Made by a program: the position numbers and the translations under genes
NCBI RefSeq assembly: GCF_019799945.1
Contig: NZ_JABGCH010000017.1
Location: 1 to 64,000, forward strand
Reading direction: 5' to 3'
Length of the DNA: 64,000 bases
DNA from: Modestobacter marinus
GTDB lineage: Bacteria > Actinomycetota > Actinomycetes > Mycobacteriales > Geodermatophilaceae
Part shown: in pieces, positions 1-8,716 of the stretch
Layout of the letters: each line of letters starts with the position of its first letter
Numbering within the stretch: the first letter of the stretch is position 1
Notes under the pieces: model-generated
Told to the model about the DNA's origin: nothing
The model's input: the letters and a program-made list of their open reading frames with translations, nothing else
Databases searched by the model: none

Positions 1-72
1 TCACCGCGGCCACACCGCACTCGGCGGACTCCCTCCCGCCGCCCGCGTTACCAACCTGACGGGACAGAACAG

Positions 73-1122
73 CTAGGCGACCCGGCTGCCGGCGACGGCC
101 ACCCGGCCGCGACCGCCGCGCTTCGCGTCGTAGAGCGCGCCGTCGGCGGCGGCGTACAGCTCCTCCAGGCCGCGGGCGTGCGACGGCGCGTGGGCGACCC
201 CGAGGCTGGCCGAGATGGCCAGCAGGCCGCCGTCCGGTAGCACCAGGGGCGTGGCGAGGACGGCGTCGAGCAGTTCCGTGGCGCGCCGCTCGGCGACGTC
301 GGCCGGGCACCGCGGCAGCAGGACGGCGAGCTCGTCGCCGCCCATCCGGCTGAGCACGGCGTCCCCGGACCGCACCACCGAGCGCAGCAGCCCGGCCACG
401 TGCACGAGGGCGTGGTCGCCGACCGGGTGCCCGTAGGTGTCGTTGATCGTCTTGAAGGAGTCGACGTCCAGCAGCACCAGCGCGGTGCCCTCCGGGTGTG
501 CCGACGCGTGCAGGGCGCCGGCCAGCGCCTCGTCGAGCACCCGGCGGTTGACCAGGCCGGTGAGCGAGTCGACGGTCGCCTGGCGGTGCAGCATCGCGAC
601 CAGCCGCTCCTGGCGGTCGCCGGCGCGCACCAGCATGGCGGCCATCGCCACGATCACGGCGCCGAAGAAGCTCAGGTCGCTGATCGCGGCACCGGCGGAC
701 TCGAGGTGGAACAGGACCACCCCGTCGAGGCCGAGGGCCACCGTGGTGACCAGGGCGACGGCGTGCCGGTGCAGGTTGACCCCGGCCCAGAGGACGGGGA
801 AGGCGAGGAAGGCCTGGGCGCCGGCGGAGGGGTCCCGGGTGATCCAGTTCATGCCGCAGCAGAGGACCACCCCGAGCACCGCGATCAGCACGTACCCGCC
901 ACGGCGGTCCAGCCGCTCGGCCGGCGTCGTCCGGTAGACGATGGCCAGCAGGCCGAGCAGGGCCGACGAGGCCCAGGACGACACCCGCCCGGCGGTGCTG
1001 GCGGCGTTCGGGCCGAACAGCGAGAAGACGACCAGCGTGACGGCGCAGACCAGCAGCACGAGGACCGCGGTGCGGCCGGCCGCGTGCGGATCACGCGCCC
1101 TGAACGACTCCGGTGCCCTCAT
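73..1122 (-). CDS. Membrane-anchored GGDEF protein, likely diguanylate cyclase
   Basis: Predicted to make cyclic di-GMP from two GTP at the inner face of the membrane. The 349-residue protein has about six hydrophobic segments between residues 17 and 165, then a GGDEF domain. The metal-site stretch LLDVDSFKTIND (residues 217-228) and the active-site loop GGDEL (261-265) are intact. The upstream RSGD (251-254) resembles an inhibitory RxxD site but is six rather than five residues from the loop, so product inhibition is uncertain. ATG at 1122 was preferred over a GTG at 1161 because it begins just before the first hydrophobic segment. It lies downstream of, and on the same strand as, an uncharacterised membrane protein. 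The hydrophobic sensor region matches no family I recognise. Confidence 0.85.
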   Translation of the reverse strand: MRAPESFRARDPHAAGRTAVLVLLVCAVTLVVFSLFGPNAASTAGRVSSWASSALLGLLAIVYRTTPAERLDRRGGYVLIAVLGVVLCCGMNWITRDPSAGAQAFLAFPVLWAGVNLHRHAVALVTTVALGLDGVVLFHLESAGAAISDLSFFGAVIVAMAAMLVRAGDRQERLVAMLHRQATVDSLTGLVNRRVLDEALAGALHASAHPEGTALVLLDVDSFKTINDTYGHPVGDHALVHVAGLLRSVVRSGDAVLSRMGGDELAVLLPRCPADVAERRATELLDAVLATPLVLPDGGLLAISASLGVAHAPSHARGLEELYAAADGALYDAKRGGRGRVAVAGSRVA

Positions 1123-1221
1123 GGTCGGGAGATCGGCAGCCTCGGAGTACCGATTGCACACGATCGACCTGGCGGGGACCCGAAGGGGTGAGGCGCTCCG
1201 CGGCGCACCCGGCGGCGGCGG

Positions 1222-2046
1222 TCAGCCCCGGCCGGTCACCAGCGGGCACCCCGTCGGGGTGAAGGTCTCCACCTCGAACCCCAGCTCGACCAGGACGTCG
1301 GTGAGGCCGCTGTTCATCAGCCGCTGCACAGCGGCGTCGGCGCCGGCGCCGCGCACGCGGTCCAGGCTCATCCGGTCGTGCGGGCGCCAGCTCACCAGGA
1401 CTCCGTGCAGGCCGGGCGCGGGCATCAGGCACAGCCCGCCGGCCGAGCGGCCGGACGCGGTCTCGTTCAGCGGCAGGCCCGCCTCGACGAGGGCGGCGGC
1501 GACCTCAACGACGAGGGTGGTGAGCGGATCGGTGTCCGACAGCAGCGTGTCCCAGTCCTCCGGGAGCCGGTCGAGCTGCTCGCCCAGCTCGCTGAGCCAG
1601 GCCAGCTCCTGCGGCGAGGGGCGGACCGCGACGGCGCCGTCGGCACGGCGGGCGCCGAAGACGGCGACGGCCGGCAGCCCCTCCGTCACGGCGGCCCAGT
1701 CGGCGTCGAGCCGGTCGACGAACGGACCGGCCAGCACCTGCGTCGACCCGTCGACCAGCCACCAGGCGGGCACGTTCGCCTGCCCCGGCGCCGGGGCGGG
1801 GCGGACGGCGAGCCCCACGGCCTGGGGCCGCGGCTGCGTGCCGGCGTCACCGGCCCCAGCGGCCCCCGACCGGCGCCCGGCCGGGTGGGCGTCGGTGCGC
1901 GGCGAGGCCGAGCGCTGCGGCTCACGCGTCCGGTTGCGCTCGAACTCGTACCGGGCCGTCGAGCTCGACCCGAGGGCCACCACCAGCCCGGTGAAGACGA
2001 GAAAACCCAGCAATGCCACCGCCGGCCACACCAGCGTTCCGCCCAT
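1222..2046 (-). CDS. Uncharacterised membrane-anchored protein, paralogue of 51593-52237
   Basis: Unknown function; 274 residues. One N-terminal membrane segment (about residues 6-25) is followed by a proline/alanine/arginine-rich linker (30-92) and a conserved globular region. Landmarks are WWLVDG (95-100), EDWDTLLSDTDPLT (163-176) and SWRPHDRMSL (219-228). The same landmarks recur in the same order in a soluble 214-residue protein at 51593-52237, so the two form a family. The ATG at 2046 is supported by a GAGGAG ribosome-binding site about 13 bases upstream. The membrane signal points to an exported or membrane-tethered copy. No catalytic motif is visible. A GGDEF gene lies downstream on the same strand. 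Confidence 0.75.
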   Translation of the reverse strand: MGGTLVWPAVALLGFLVFTGLVVALGSSSTARYEFERNRTREPQRSASPRTDAHPAGRRSGAAGAGDAGTQPRPQAVGLAVRPAPAPGQANVPAWWLVDGSTQVLAGPFVDRLDADWAAVTEGLPAVAVFGARRADGAVAVRPSPQELAWLSELGEQLDRLPEDWDTLLSDTDPLTTLVVEVAAALVEAGLPLNETASGRSAGGLCLMPAPGLHGVLVSWRPHDRMSLDRVRGAGADAAVQRLMNSGLTDVLVELGFEVETFTPTGCPLVTGRG

Positions 2047-2199
2047 GTTCACGGGAAAGGACTCCTCAGCACCATTCGCCGCAGCCGGGGAAGTGCTGCG
2101 GGCTGGCGCAGAAATTACGGTTCGCCGCCCGCCGCGCCGCGTGTTCCGGACCACTCGCGATCTCGCCGTCACCGGATCGTTGCGACCGGCCCGCGGCGC

Positions 2200-2285
2200 G
2201 GTCGGTGACCGACCCCCGGGCCGGCGCCTTGTCGACTTGCCGCAGAGAATTCCCCTTCTGACCTGGCCTTTCGTCGGTGACCGAC
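2200..2285. repeat. Pair of direct-repeated palindromes between a protein gene and tRNA-Ser
   Basis: Two copies of GTCGGTGACCGAC (2201-2213 and 2273-2285), each an imperfect palindrome, lie 72 bases apart in a 328-base gap without a gene (2047-2374). Each copy also has a GACCGG(C/T)CCGCGG block beside it. They could be operator sites for the minus-strand gene starting at 2046, or processing/termination structures downstream of the tRNA. The sequence does not decide between these. Confidence 0.4.
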
Positions 2286-2374
2286 CGGTCCGCGGGTGCG
2301 GTCACCTCGGCGGCGGAGGGCCGGGCGGCGTGTCCCGGCACGGGGCCGGCGCGTGGCCGCGCCCGGAAGGACGG

Positions 2375-2461
2375 CGGAGGGCGTGGGATTCGAACCCACG
2401 ATGGGTGTTACCCCATAGCGGTTTTCAAGACCGCCGCCATCGGCCACTAGGCGAGCCCTCC
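2375..2461 (-). tRNA. tRNA-Ser(UGA)
   Basis: The minus strand folds as an 87-base serine tRNA. The acceptor stem pairs GGAGGGC with GCCCTCC plus a discriminator G. The anticodon loop is CTTGAAA, giving anticodon UGA for UCA codons. A long variable arm, typical of serine tRNAs, precedes the T-arm, which carries GTTCGAATC. The 3' CCA is not encoded; the bases after the discriminator read CCG. No second tRNA is adjacent. Confidence 0.97.
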
Positions 2462-2704
2462 TCCGAGCGCCTCGCCGATGCGGGAACCGCGGGGCCAGGA
2501 GCTCGGGACGCCGACGCTACCGCGCCGCCCCCGACCGGGGACGGCGAGCCCGTGCCCGGGCTCGGTACCCCTCCGGGGGTGCCGAGACCGACGCGCCGAC
2601 CGGGCATGGACAGCGGCCTGGCAGTGTTGCAGCCCGTGAAGGTCCGCGACGGGTTCGCGTCGACCTGCCGAACCCGATCAACGATCGAAGGACGTCTCCT
2701 GTCT

Positions 2705-4498
2705 GTGACCGCCCCCCAGCAGTCCCCCGGTGCCCGCCGTCGTGAGCGCACCACCGTGCGGGAGGCCGCCGCCCGCGAGGCCGACCGCACGTCGGCCTCC
2801 GACGAGCGCACCGCCCAGCAGATCTGGGTGGACGGCGCCGCCCCAACCCTGCCGACCCGGGCCTCCCGCCCCGAGCAGGTGGTCTTCCACCTCGGCCCGA
2901 CCAACTCCGGCAAGACCTACGAGTCGCTGCAGGCGCTGGCCGCCACCGGCTCGGGGGTCTACGCCGCGCCGCTGCGTCAGCTCGCCCACGAGGCCTACGC
3001 CAAGCTCTCGGCCCAGCTGCCCGAGGGCACGGTCGGCCTGTCCACCGGCGAGGAGGAGATCAACCCCCTCGCGCGGATCGTCTGCTGCACCGTGGAGAAG
3101 GCCCCGCTGCGCGGCGAGCTCCTGGTCCTCGACGAGTCCCACTGGGTCGCCGACCCCGACCGCGGGCACCACTGGGCCCGGCTGCTGCTGACCGGTGAGT
3201 ACCGGGAGATGCACCTCATCTCCGCGGCGGAGGCGTACCTGCTGCTCAAGCCGCTGGTCGCCGACGCCGAGCACGTCGAGGTCGTCAACCACAAGCGGCT
3301 GTCGCGGCTCGACGTCCTGCGCGTCCCGGTGAAGCCCACCGGCGTCCGCCCGCAGACGCTCGTCGTCGCCTTCTCCCGCAAGACGGTGTACGCCGTCGCC
3401 GCCCAGCTCGACCAGCAGCGTCCCGGCAAGGTGGGCGTCCTCTACGGCGCCCTGCCGCCGGCCACCCGCCGCGAGGTCATCGAGCGGTTCACGACCGGTG
3501 AGCTCGACGTCCTGGTCACCACCGACGTCATCGGGCACGGCATCAACGTGCCGGCCACCACGGTGCTCTTCGCCGAGACGACGAAGTTCGACGGCTCGGA
3601 GGTGCGCCCGCTGCGCACCTGGGAGGCCGCGCAGATCGCCGGCCGCGCCGGTCGCTACGGCCTGACCGGGCACGGCACGGTCGGCGTCCTGGCCGGCATC
3701 CCGGGGCTGAAGCCGGCGATCGGCCTGGTGGGCGAGGGCGCCGCGGTCGCCCGCGGCGACGAGCTCAGCGACCTGCCCAAGCGGGCGCCGCGGCTGCGCC
3801 CGGAGCTCGAGGACCTCGGCGCCTTCGAGCCGGTCGACCTGCCCGAGGCGCTCACCCGGTGGATGACCTGGGCCCGCCGCGCCACCCGCGACGAGGCGAT
3901 GACCGCCGACGACGTCACCAGCCTGGTGCTACGGGTGCACGCCCTGCTGCCGCTGCTGCGCGGCCCGCTCGGTGCCGCCGGTGACCTGCGCACCGTCTGG
4001 CGGCTGGTCAACCTGGCGATCGACTACAACCCGCCGCGGCGGATCCGCTGGCTCACCCTCGCCCGCGCGGCGCTGCGGCACGCGGTGGGACTGCCGGTGG
4101 CCGCCGAGACCGTGCTGCCCGACGTCCCCCGCGGCGGCTCGGTGGAGGACTACGAGCAGGCCGCCGCGGCGGCCCGGGACGCGCAGACTCTGCTCCGCCA
4201 GTTTCCCGGCGTCGCGGGGCTGACCAGCGAGGACGCCGCCTGGGTCGAGGAGGAGTGCGCCGAGTCGATCAGCGAGCTGCTCCCCGACGCCATCTCGGTC
4301 AGCGGCTCCAGCAGGTGCGTGGAGTGCGGGACGTCGATCGCCCCGTGGTTCACCACCTGCAAGCCGTGCAGCCACCGGCCTGCCGGCTCGGCCCGGGACC
4401 ACCGCGGCGGCGCCCGCGACCACCGGCCCGGCGGCCGGCCGGCCTCCCGCTCGGGATCGCGGCCGGGCCGCCGCCCCACCCGCACCGGCCGGGGCTGA
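2705..4498 (+). CDS. SUV3-like ATP-dependent RNA helicase
   Basis: Predicted superfamily 2 helicase of the SUV3 (SUPV3L1) type, expected to unwind RNA during decay. The 597-residue protein shows Walker A GPTNSGKT (64-71), motif II DESH (143-146), a second RecA-like fold and motif VI QIAGRAGRYG (310-319). The C-terminal 60 residues hold a CxxC...CxxC zinc ribbon (CVECG...CKPC) and a basic Arg/Gly/Pro tail, which may contact RNA. The GTG at 2705 is placed after a GAAGGA ribosome-binding site. The frame stays open far upstream (to 941), but that part has no family character. The CoA-transferase gene follows after 17 bases on the same strand. Confidence 0.85.
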   Translation: MTAPQQSPGARRRERTTVREAAAREADRTSASDERTAQQIWVDGAAPTLPTRASRPEQVVFHLGPTNSGKTYESLQALAATGSGVYAAPLRQLAHEAYAKLSAQLPEGTVGLSTGEEEINPLARIVCCTVEKAPLRGELLVLDESHWVADPDRGHHWARLLLTGEYREMHLISAAEAYLLLKPLVADAEHVEVVNHKRLSRLDVLRVPVKPTGVRPQTLVVAFSRKTVYAVAAQLDQQRPGKVGVLYGALPPATRREVIERFTTGELDVLVTTDVIGHGINVPATTVLFAETTKFDGSEVRPLRTWEAAQIAGRAGRYGLTGHGTVGVLAGIPGLKPAIGLVGEGAAVARGDELSDLPKRAPRLRPELEDLGAFEPVDLPEALTRWMTWARRATRDEAMTADDVTSLVLRVHALLPLLRGPLGAAGDLRTVWRLVNLAIDYNPPRRIRWLTLARAALRHAVGLPVAAETVLPDVPRGGSVEDYEQAAAAARDAQTLLRQFPGVAGLTSEDAAWVEEECAESISELLPDAISVSGSSRCVECGTSIAPWFTTCKPCSHRPAGSARDHRGGARDHRPGGRPASRSGSRPGRRPTRTGRG

Positions 4499-4515
4499 CC
4501 TGACAGGGTGACCGC

Positions 4516-5652
4516 ATGGGGCCGCTGCAGGGACTGAGGATCGTGGAGCTCGCCGGCATCGGACCGGGCCCGTTCACGGCGATGCTGCTGGCCGACCTCG
4601 GCGCCGACGTGCTGCGGATCGACCGGCCCGGCGCGGTGTCGGCGTTCGGCCCCGCCGAGTTCGACCTGCTCGCCCGCGGCCGCCGGTCGGTCGCCGTCGA
4701 CCTCAAGCACCCGGACGGCGTGGCCACGGTGCTGGCCCTCACCGAGCGCGCCGATGTGCTGCTCGAGGGCTTCCGGCCCGGGGTGGCCGAGCGGCTGGGG
4801 CTCGGTCCCGACGCCTGCCTGGCCCGCAACGAGCGACTGGTCTACGGCCGGATGACCGGCTGGGGTCAGGACGGCCCGCTGGCCTGCACCGCCGGGCACG
4901 ACCTCGGCTACATCGCCGTCACCGGCGCGCTCGCCGCGGTCGGCCGGGCCGACGGGCCCCCGCAGGTGCCGGTCAACCTGGTCGGCGACTTCGGCGGTGG
5001 GGCGATGTACCTCGCCGTCGGGGTGCTGGCGGCGCTGCTGGAGAGCCGGGTCAGCGGCCGCGGGCAGGTCGTCGACGCGGCGATCGTCGACGGGACGGCG
5101 CACCTGTCGACCATGCTCCACGGGATGCTCGCCGCCGGGCGGTGGGAGGACCGCCGGGGGGTGAACCTGCTGGACGGTGGCGCCCCCTGGTACGACGTCT
5201 ACGAGACCGCGGACGGCGGCCATCTCGCCGTGGCGGCCCTGGAGCCGCAGTTCTACGCGCAGCTGCTCGACCGGCTCGGGATCGCCGCGGAGGCCCCCGA
5301 CCGCGACGACCCGGCGAACTGGCCGGCGTTGCGGACGCTGCTGGCCGGCACGATCCGGCGGCGCACCCGTGCGGAGTGGACGGCGGTGTTCGAGGGCTCG
5401 GACGCCTGCGTGGCCCCGGTGCTGACCTGGGCCGAGGCGCACGAGCACCCGCACCTGCGGGCCCGCGGGACCTACGTCGTGCAGGACGGCGTCCCGCAAC
5501 CCGCACCGGCCCCCCGCTTCTCCCGCACCCCCGGCGCCCTGGGCCGGCCGCCCGCGCAGCCGGGTGGGCACACCCGGGAGGCGCTCACCGACTGGGGCGT
5601 GCCCGACGTGGACGCGCTCCTCGCGAGCGGGGCGGTCAGCGAGGCGCGCTGA
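4516..5652 (+). CDS. CaiB/BaiF-family CoA-transferase, probably alpha-methylacyl-CoA racemase
   Basis: Family III CoA-transferase fold. It begins with the typical GLRIVELAGIGPGPFTAMLL stretch and has ADVLLEGFRPGV about residues 78-89. The pair GHDLGYI and GDFGGGA supplies the His and Asp used as proton acceptors and donors in alpha-methylacyl-CoA racemases, which invert the C2 methyl configuration of branched acyl-CoAs. This favours a racemase over a transferase. The length, 378 residues, is slightly above the roughly 360 of mycobacterial MCR. It would allow methyl-branched lipids to enter beta-oxidation, and a lipid-oxidation block lies about 2 kb downstream. It converges on the small membrane gene, with the two stop codons back to back. 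Confidence 0.85.
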   Translation: MGPLQGLRIVELAGIGPGPFTAMLLADLGADVLRIDRPGAVSAFGPAEFDLLARGRRSVAVDLKHPDGVATVLALTERADVLLEGFRPGVAERLGLGPDACLARNERLVYGRMTGWGQDGPLACTAGHDLGYIAVTGALAAVGRADGPPQVPVNLVGDFGGGAMYLAVGVLAALLESRVSGRGQVVDAAIVDGTAHLSTMLHGMLAAGRWEDRRGVNLLDGGAPWYDVYETADGGHLAVAALEPQFYAQLLDRLGIAAEAPDRDDPANWPALRTLLAGTIRRRTRAEWTAVFEGSDACVAPVLTWAEAHEHPHLRARGTYVVQDGVPQPAPAPRFSRTPGALGRPPAQPGGHTREALTDWGVPDVDALLASGAVSEAR

Positions 5653-5811
5653 TCACCGGCCGACGGTGACGTCGCCCCACGGCATCCGGGGTTCGACCCA
5701 CGGGAAGACGACGAGGAGCAGCAGCGCGCAGACGGCGAGCACCAGCACGAGGGCGATCGCGGTCCTGCTCGCCCGGCCGCCGGGCAGGTGACGCCAGATC
5801 CAGCCGTACAC
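5653..5811 (-). CDS. Small single-pass membrane protein downstream of sortase
   Basis: A 52-residue protein with one strongly hydrophobic segment (about residues 19-36, TAIALVLVLAVCALLLLVVF) and a short C-terminal tail. It starts at GTG 5811, eight bases after the sortase stop. A GGAGG ribosome-binding site overlaps the end of the sortase gene, so it is almost certainly co-transcribed. The N-terminus YGWIWRHLPG is amphipathic and basic. Small membrane ORFs after class E sortase genes are common in Actinobacteria, but I know of no assigned role. It may assist the sortase. It lacks an LPxTG/LAxTG sorting signal, so it is not an obvious substrate. Confidence 0.6.
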   Translation of the reverse strand: MYGWIWRHLPGGRASRTAIALVLVLAVCALLLLVVFPWVEPRMPWGDVTVGR

Positions 5812-5819
5812 GGTGTGCT

Positions 5820-6566
5820 TCAGCCTCCGGTGAGCCCGGGTGGGCCGTCGGGCGCGTCGGCCTTGCTGATCGCCGTGCCGTCGAGGACGGCGTGCACGAC
5901 CAGGCGCTGACGCGCGGAGTACCTCGGATGGCAGGTGGTCAGGGTCAGGTACGCCCCGGACGCGGCGGTGCCGGGCGCGCCGGGGGTGGGGGCGATGACG
6001 CCGACCTCCTCCGGGCGGACGACGTGCAGGCCCGGGACGCCGCTCGGGTCGGCGACGTCCCCGTTCGCCGGGTTCCCGAGCACCCGGTAGACGAACCAGC
6101 TGCCCGCGGTCTCCACGACGATCGGGTCGCCCGGCCGCATCCGGTCCAGGTCGAGGAACGGGGACCCCTTGCCGACCCGGTGGCCGGCGATCGCGAGGTT
6201 GCCCTGCTGCCCGGGCAGCGCGGTGCCGACGTAGTGCCCCGGCCCCTGGGACAACTGGTCCTCGGACGTGCCCTGCAGGACGACCCGCTGGTGGTCCGCG
6301 CCCAGCCGGGGGATCCGCAGCACCGCGACCGGCTCTCCGAGCGGCGGCTCGACCAGCTCCACGGAGGCACCGGCCGGCTGCCGGGTCCAGGCCTCGTCGA
6401 CCTCCTCGGCCAGCTCGGCCTGCCGGCGGTCGTTGAGCAGGTCGGTGACGTGGACCTCGTAGACGACGAACAGCAGGACGACGAGCCCCGCCGTCACCAG
6501 CAGCTCGCCGAGCCCCCGGGCGACGGCGCGCCACAGCCCGGCCGGGGTCCGGCCTGCCTGTGCCAT
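5820..6566 (-). CDS. Class E sortase
   Basis: Membrane-anchored cysteine transpeptidase that attaches cell-surface proteins to the peptidoglycan. The 248-residue protein has an N-terminal membrane segment (about 20-38) and an extracytoplasmic sortase domain. The catalytic His lies in AGHR (His129) and the catalytic Cys in TLTTCHP (Cys212); the required Arg is one of those in RYSARQR just after it. The first ATG before the membrane segment (6566) is taken as the start. No protein with an LAxTG sorting signal is encoded in this window, so its substrates lie elsewhere. The small membrane gene at 5653-5811 follows in the same transcript, and a sugar-nucleotide enzyme gene diverges upstream. Confidence 0.9.
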   Translation of the reverse strand: MAQAGRTPAGLWRAVARGLGELLVTAGLVVLLFVVYEVHVTDLLNDRRQAELAEEVDEAWTRQPAGASVELVEPPLGEPVAVLRIPRLGADHQRVVLQGTSEDQLSQGPGHYVGTALPGQQGNLAIAGHRVGKGSPFLDLDRMRPGDPIVVETAGSWFVYRVLGNPANGDVADPSGVPGLHVVRPEEVGVIAPTPGAPGTAASGAYLTLTTCHPRYSARQRLVVHAVLDGTAISKADAPDGPPGLTGG

Positions 6567-6759
6567 CTGCTGTCCCCCGAGGTCTGACCGGCCGTCCGGT
6601 CGGCGGTGCCGCGGGCCGGTCGCGATGCTAGGCGAGAACTCCCGCCGGCCTCGGACGCGACGCCGACGCCCCGCGGCTCGGCGCGCCCTGTTACGGTCCG
6701 CGCCCGGACCAGTCCTGGGACCGCGGCCGCGGTCCTGCCCTCGACGAAGAGGTGATCTC

Positions 6760-7716
6760 GTGCCACGTGCCGTCGTGACCGGCGGAGCCGGTTTCCTCGG
6801 CTCGCACCTGTGCGAAGCACTTTTGGCCTGCGACATCGAGGTGCTGTGCCTCGACAACTTCCTCACCGGGACGCCGGTCAACGTCGCGCACCTGCTGGAA
6901 CACCCCGGTTTCCGGCTCGTCCGCGCCGACGTGACCGACTACGTCCACGTAGCCGGCCCGGTCGACCACGTGCTGCACTTCGCCTCCCCGGCCTCCCCCG
7001 TCGACTACGCCGAACTGCCGATCCACACGCTGAAGGTCGGGTCGATCGGCACGCTGCACTCGCTGGGCCTGGCCAAGGAGAAGGGCGCCCGCTTCCTGCT
7101 GGCGTCCACCTCGGAGACCTACGGGGACCCGCTGGTCCACCCGCAGCCGGAGACCTACTGGGGCAACGTCAACCCGGTCGGGCCGCGGGGGGTCTACGAC
7201 GAGGCGAAGCGGTTCGCCGAGGCGATGGTCACGGCCTACCGGACCACGCACGGGATGGACACCGCGATCGTGCGGATCTTCAACACCTACGGGCCGCGGA
7301 TGCGCCCCCGCGACGGGCGCGCCATCCCGACCTTCATCCGGCAGGCCCTGCTCGGGGAGCCACTGACCGTGGCCGGGGACGGCAGCCAGACCCGGTCGGT
7401 CTGCTACGTCGACGACCTCGTCGAGGGCCTGCTCCGTCTCCTGCTGTCCGGGGAGAGCGGGCCGATGAACATAGGCAACCCCCGGGAGGTCACGGTCCTC
7501 GAGCTGGCCGAGCGGGTCCTGGCGCTGACCGGATCGGGGTCGCCCATCACGTTCGTCCCCCGGCCGGTGGACGACCCGACGGTACGCCAGCCGGACATCA
7601 CCCTGGCCCGCCGGGCGCTGGGCTGGGAGCCGGAGGTCGACCTCGACGACGGACTCGGGCGGACCATCGACTGGTTCCGCCGGCAAGTGGACCTGGAGGA
7701 CGAGGCCCTCGGCTGA
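6760..7716 (+). CDS. Extended SDR, UDP-glucuronate decarboxylase-like (UXS)
   Basis: NAD-dependent sugar-nucleotide enzyme predicted to convert UDP-glucuronate to UDP-xylose. The 318-residue protein begins with the Rossmann motif [11 protein letters not shown] and has the early [11 protein letters not shown] block, STSETYGDP, and the catalytic YDEAK (Tyr-xxx-Lys). The pattern [19 protein letters not shown] is typical of UDP-glucuronate decarboxylases rather than of 4-epimerases. GTG 6760 starts directly at the Rossmann strand, with GAAGAGGTGA upstream as a possible ribosome-binding site. It diverges from the sortase gene, so a role in cell-surface glycan synthesis is plausible. Exact substrate is inferred by family only. 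Confidence 0.8.
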   Translation: MPRAVVTGGAGFLGSHLCEALLACDIEVLCLDNFLTGTPVNVAHLLEHPGFRLVRADVTDYVHVAGPVDHVLHFASPASPVDYAELPIHTLKVGSIGTLHSLGLAKEKGARFLLASTSETYGDPLVHPQPETYWGNVNPVGPRGVYDEAKRFAEAMVTAYRTTHGMDTAIVRIFNTYGPRMRPRDGRAIPTFIRQALLGEPLTVAGDGSQTRSVCYVDDLVEGLLRLLLSGESGPMNIGNPREVTVLELAERVLALTGSGSPITFVPRPVDDPTVRQPDITLARRALGWEPEVDLDDGLGRTIDWFRRQVDLEDEALG

Positions 7717-7858
7717 CCGGCGCCGGCCTCAGCACCTCCGGCGCCTGGGTGACGAATGCCAGCGCGTTCGGGTCCTCGAGCACCCGGAGGTCGACGTCAG
7801 GGCCGATCCCCGACCGCGCCCGGACACGGTGGTCTGGGACAACTGGGGCAGCTGACGG

Positions 7859-8716
7859 TCAGCGGCGCGCCCGGACCGTCCCCAGCAGGTGCTCGGTGCC
7901 GGCCGACGCGTTGCGGACGGCGAGGTCCCATCCACCTTCGACCTGCTCGGTGGCCAGCAGGACCGTCGACGGCAGCAGCAGGGGCTTGCGGAAGGCGACG
8001 TCCACGTCGACCGCGTCCGGCAGCCGGCCGGACAGCGCCGCGAGCGCCCGCGCCTTGACCCACATGCCGTGCGCGATCGCCCGCTTGAAGCCGAACGCCT
8101 TGGCGGTCAGCCCGGACAGGTGGATCGGGTTCACGTCCCCGGAGACCTTGGCGTAGCGCCGTCCGGCGTCGTCGTGGACCTGCCACTGCGCGGCGATCCG
8201 GTCGAGCACGCCGACCTCGACGTCGACGTCGGCGTCCGGCGCGCCCTCCGGCGCCTGCGCGCCGCGCGCCAGGTAGGTGGAGCGGCCGCGCCAGACCTCC
8301 TCGCCCCCGGCCGACACCGATGCGCGGAGGTCGACGGTCGCGCCGCCGCGGTGCCGGGCGAACCGCTCGGCCCACACCTCCAGGTCCAGCGCCTCCCCCA
8401 CCCCGATCGACCGCACGGCCTCGATCCGGTTGCGCACGTGCACCAGCCCGGGCAGCGCCAGCGGGAACGCGCGGTCGGCCATCAGCGCGACCTGCAGCGG
8501 GAAGGCCAGCAGGTGCGGGAACGTCACCGGCAGCGTGTCGCCCAGCGGGAACCGGCACACCCGGGCGTAGCCGGCCAGCTGCGCCGGGTCTGCGACGACG
8601 CCCTCGCGGGCCAGCCGGGTGTCGGGCAGGTCGCCGCCCCGGCCGCGCGCGCTGAGGGTGGCCCGGGCGAAGAGCGCCGGCAGCGCCGGCGTCTCGGACA
8701 GGACGGTCCGCACCAT
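7859..8716 (-). CDS. htdX: MaoC-like (R)-specific enoyl-CoA/3-hydroxyacyl dehydratase, HtdX-like
   Basis: Hot-dog-fold hydratase acting on 3-hydroxyacyl-CoA or -ACP thioesters. The 285-residue protein is a double hot-dog. The second half carries the hydratase-2 motif SGDVNPIHLSGLTAKAFGF followed by AIAHGMWV, with the catalytic Asp and His. Its start codon shares one base with the stop of the FabG4-like gene (TGATG), so translation is coupled. The order HtdX, FabG4, FadA2 matches, from memory, Rv0241c-Rv0243 of Mycobacterium tuberculosis, except that all three lie on one strand here. The symbol is given on that synteny. Confidence 0.85.
   Translation of the reverse strand: MVRTVLSETPALPALFARATLSARGRGGDLPDTRLAREGVVADPAQLAGYARVCRFPLGDTLPVTFPHLLAFPLQVALMADRAFPLALPGLVHVRNRIEAVRSIGVGEALDLEVWAERFARHRGGATVDLRASVSAGGEEVWRGRSTYLARGAQAPEGAPDADVDVEVGVLDRIAAQWQVHDDAGRRYAKVSGDVNPIHLSGLTAKAFGFKRAIAHGMWVKARALAALSGRLPDAVDVDVAFRKPLLLPSTVLLATEQVEGGWDLAVRNASAGTEHLLGTVRARR

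Noticed and set aside
941-2704. N-terminal extension of the helicase ORF
   Set aside because: The frame is open but crosses the tRNA-Ser and the minus-strand new-family gene, and shows no helicase sequence. GTG 2705 with a ribosome-binding site is better.
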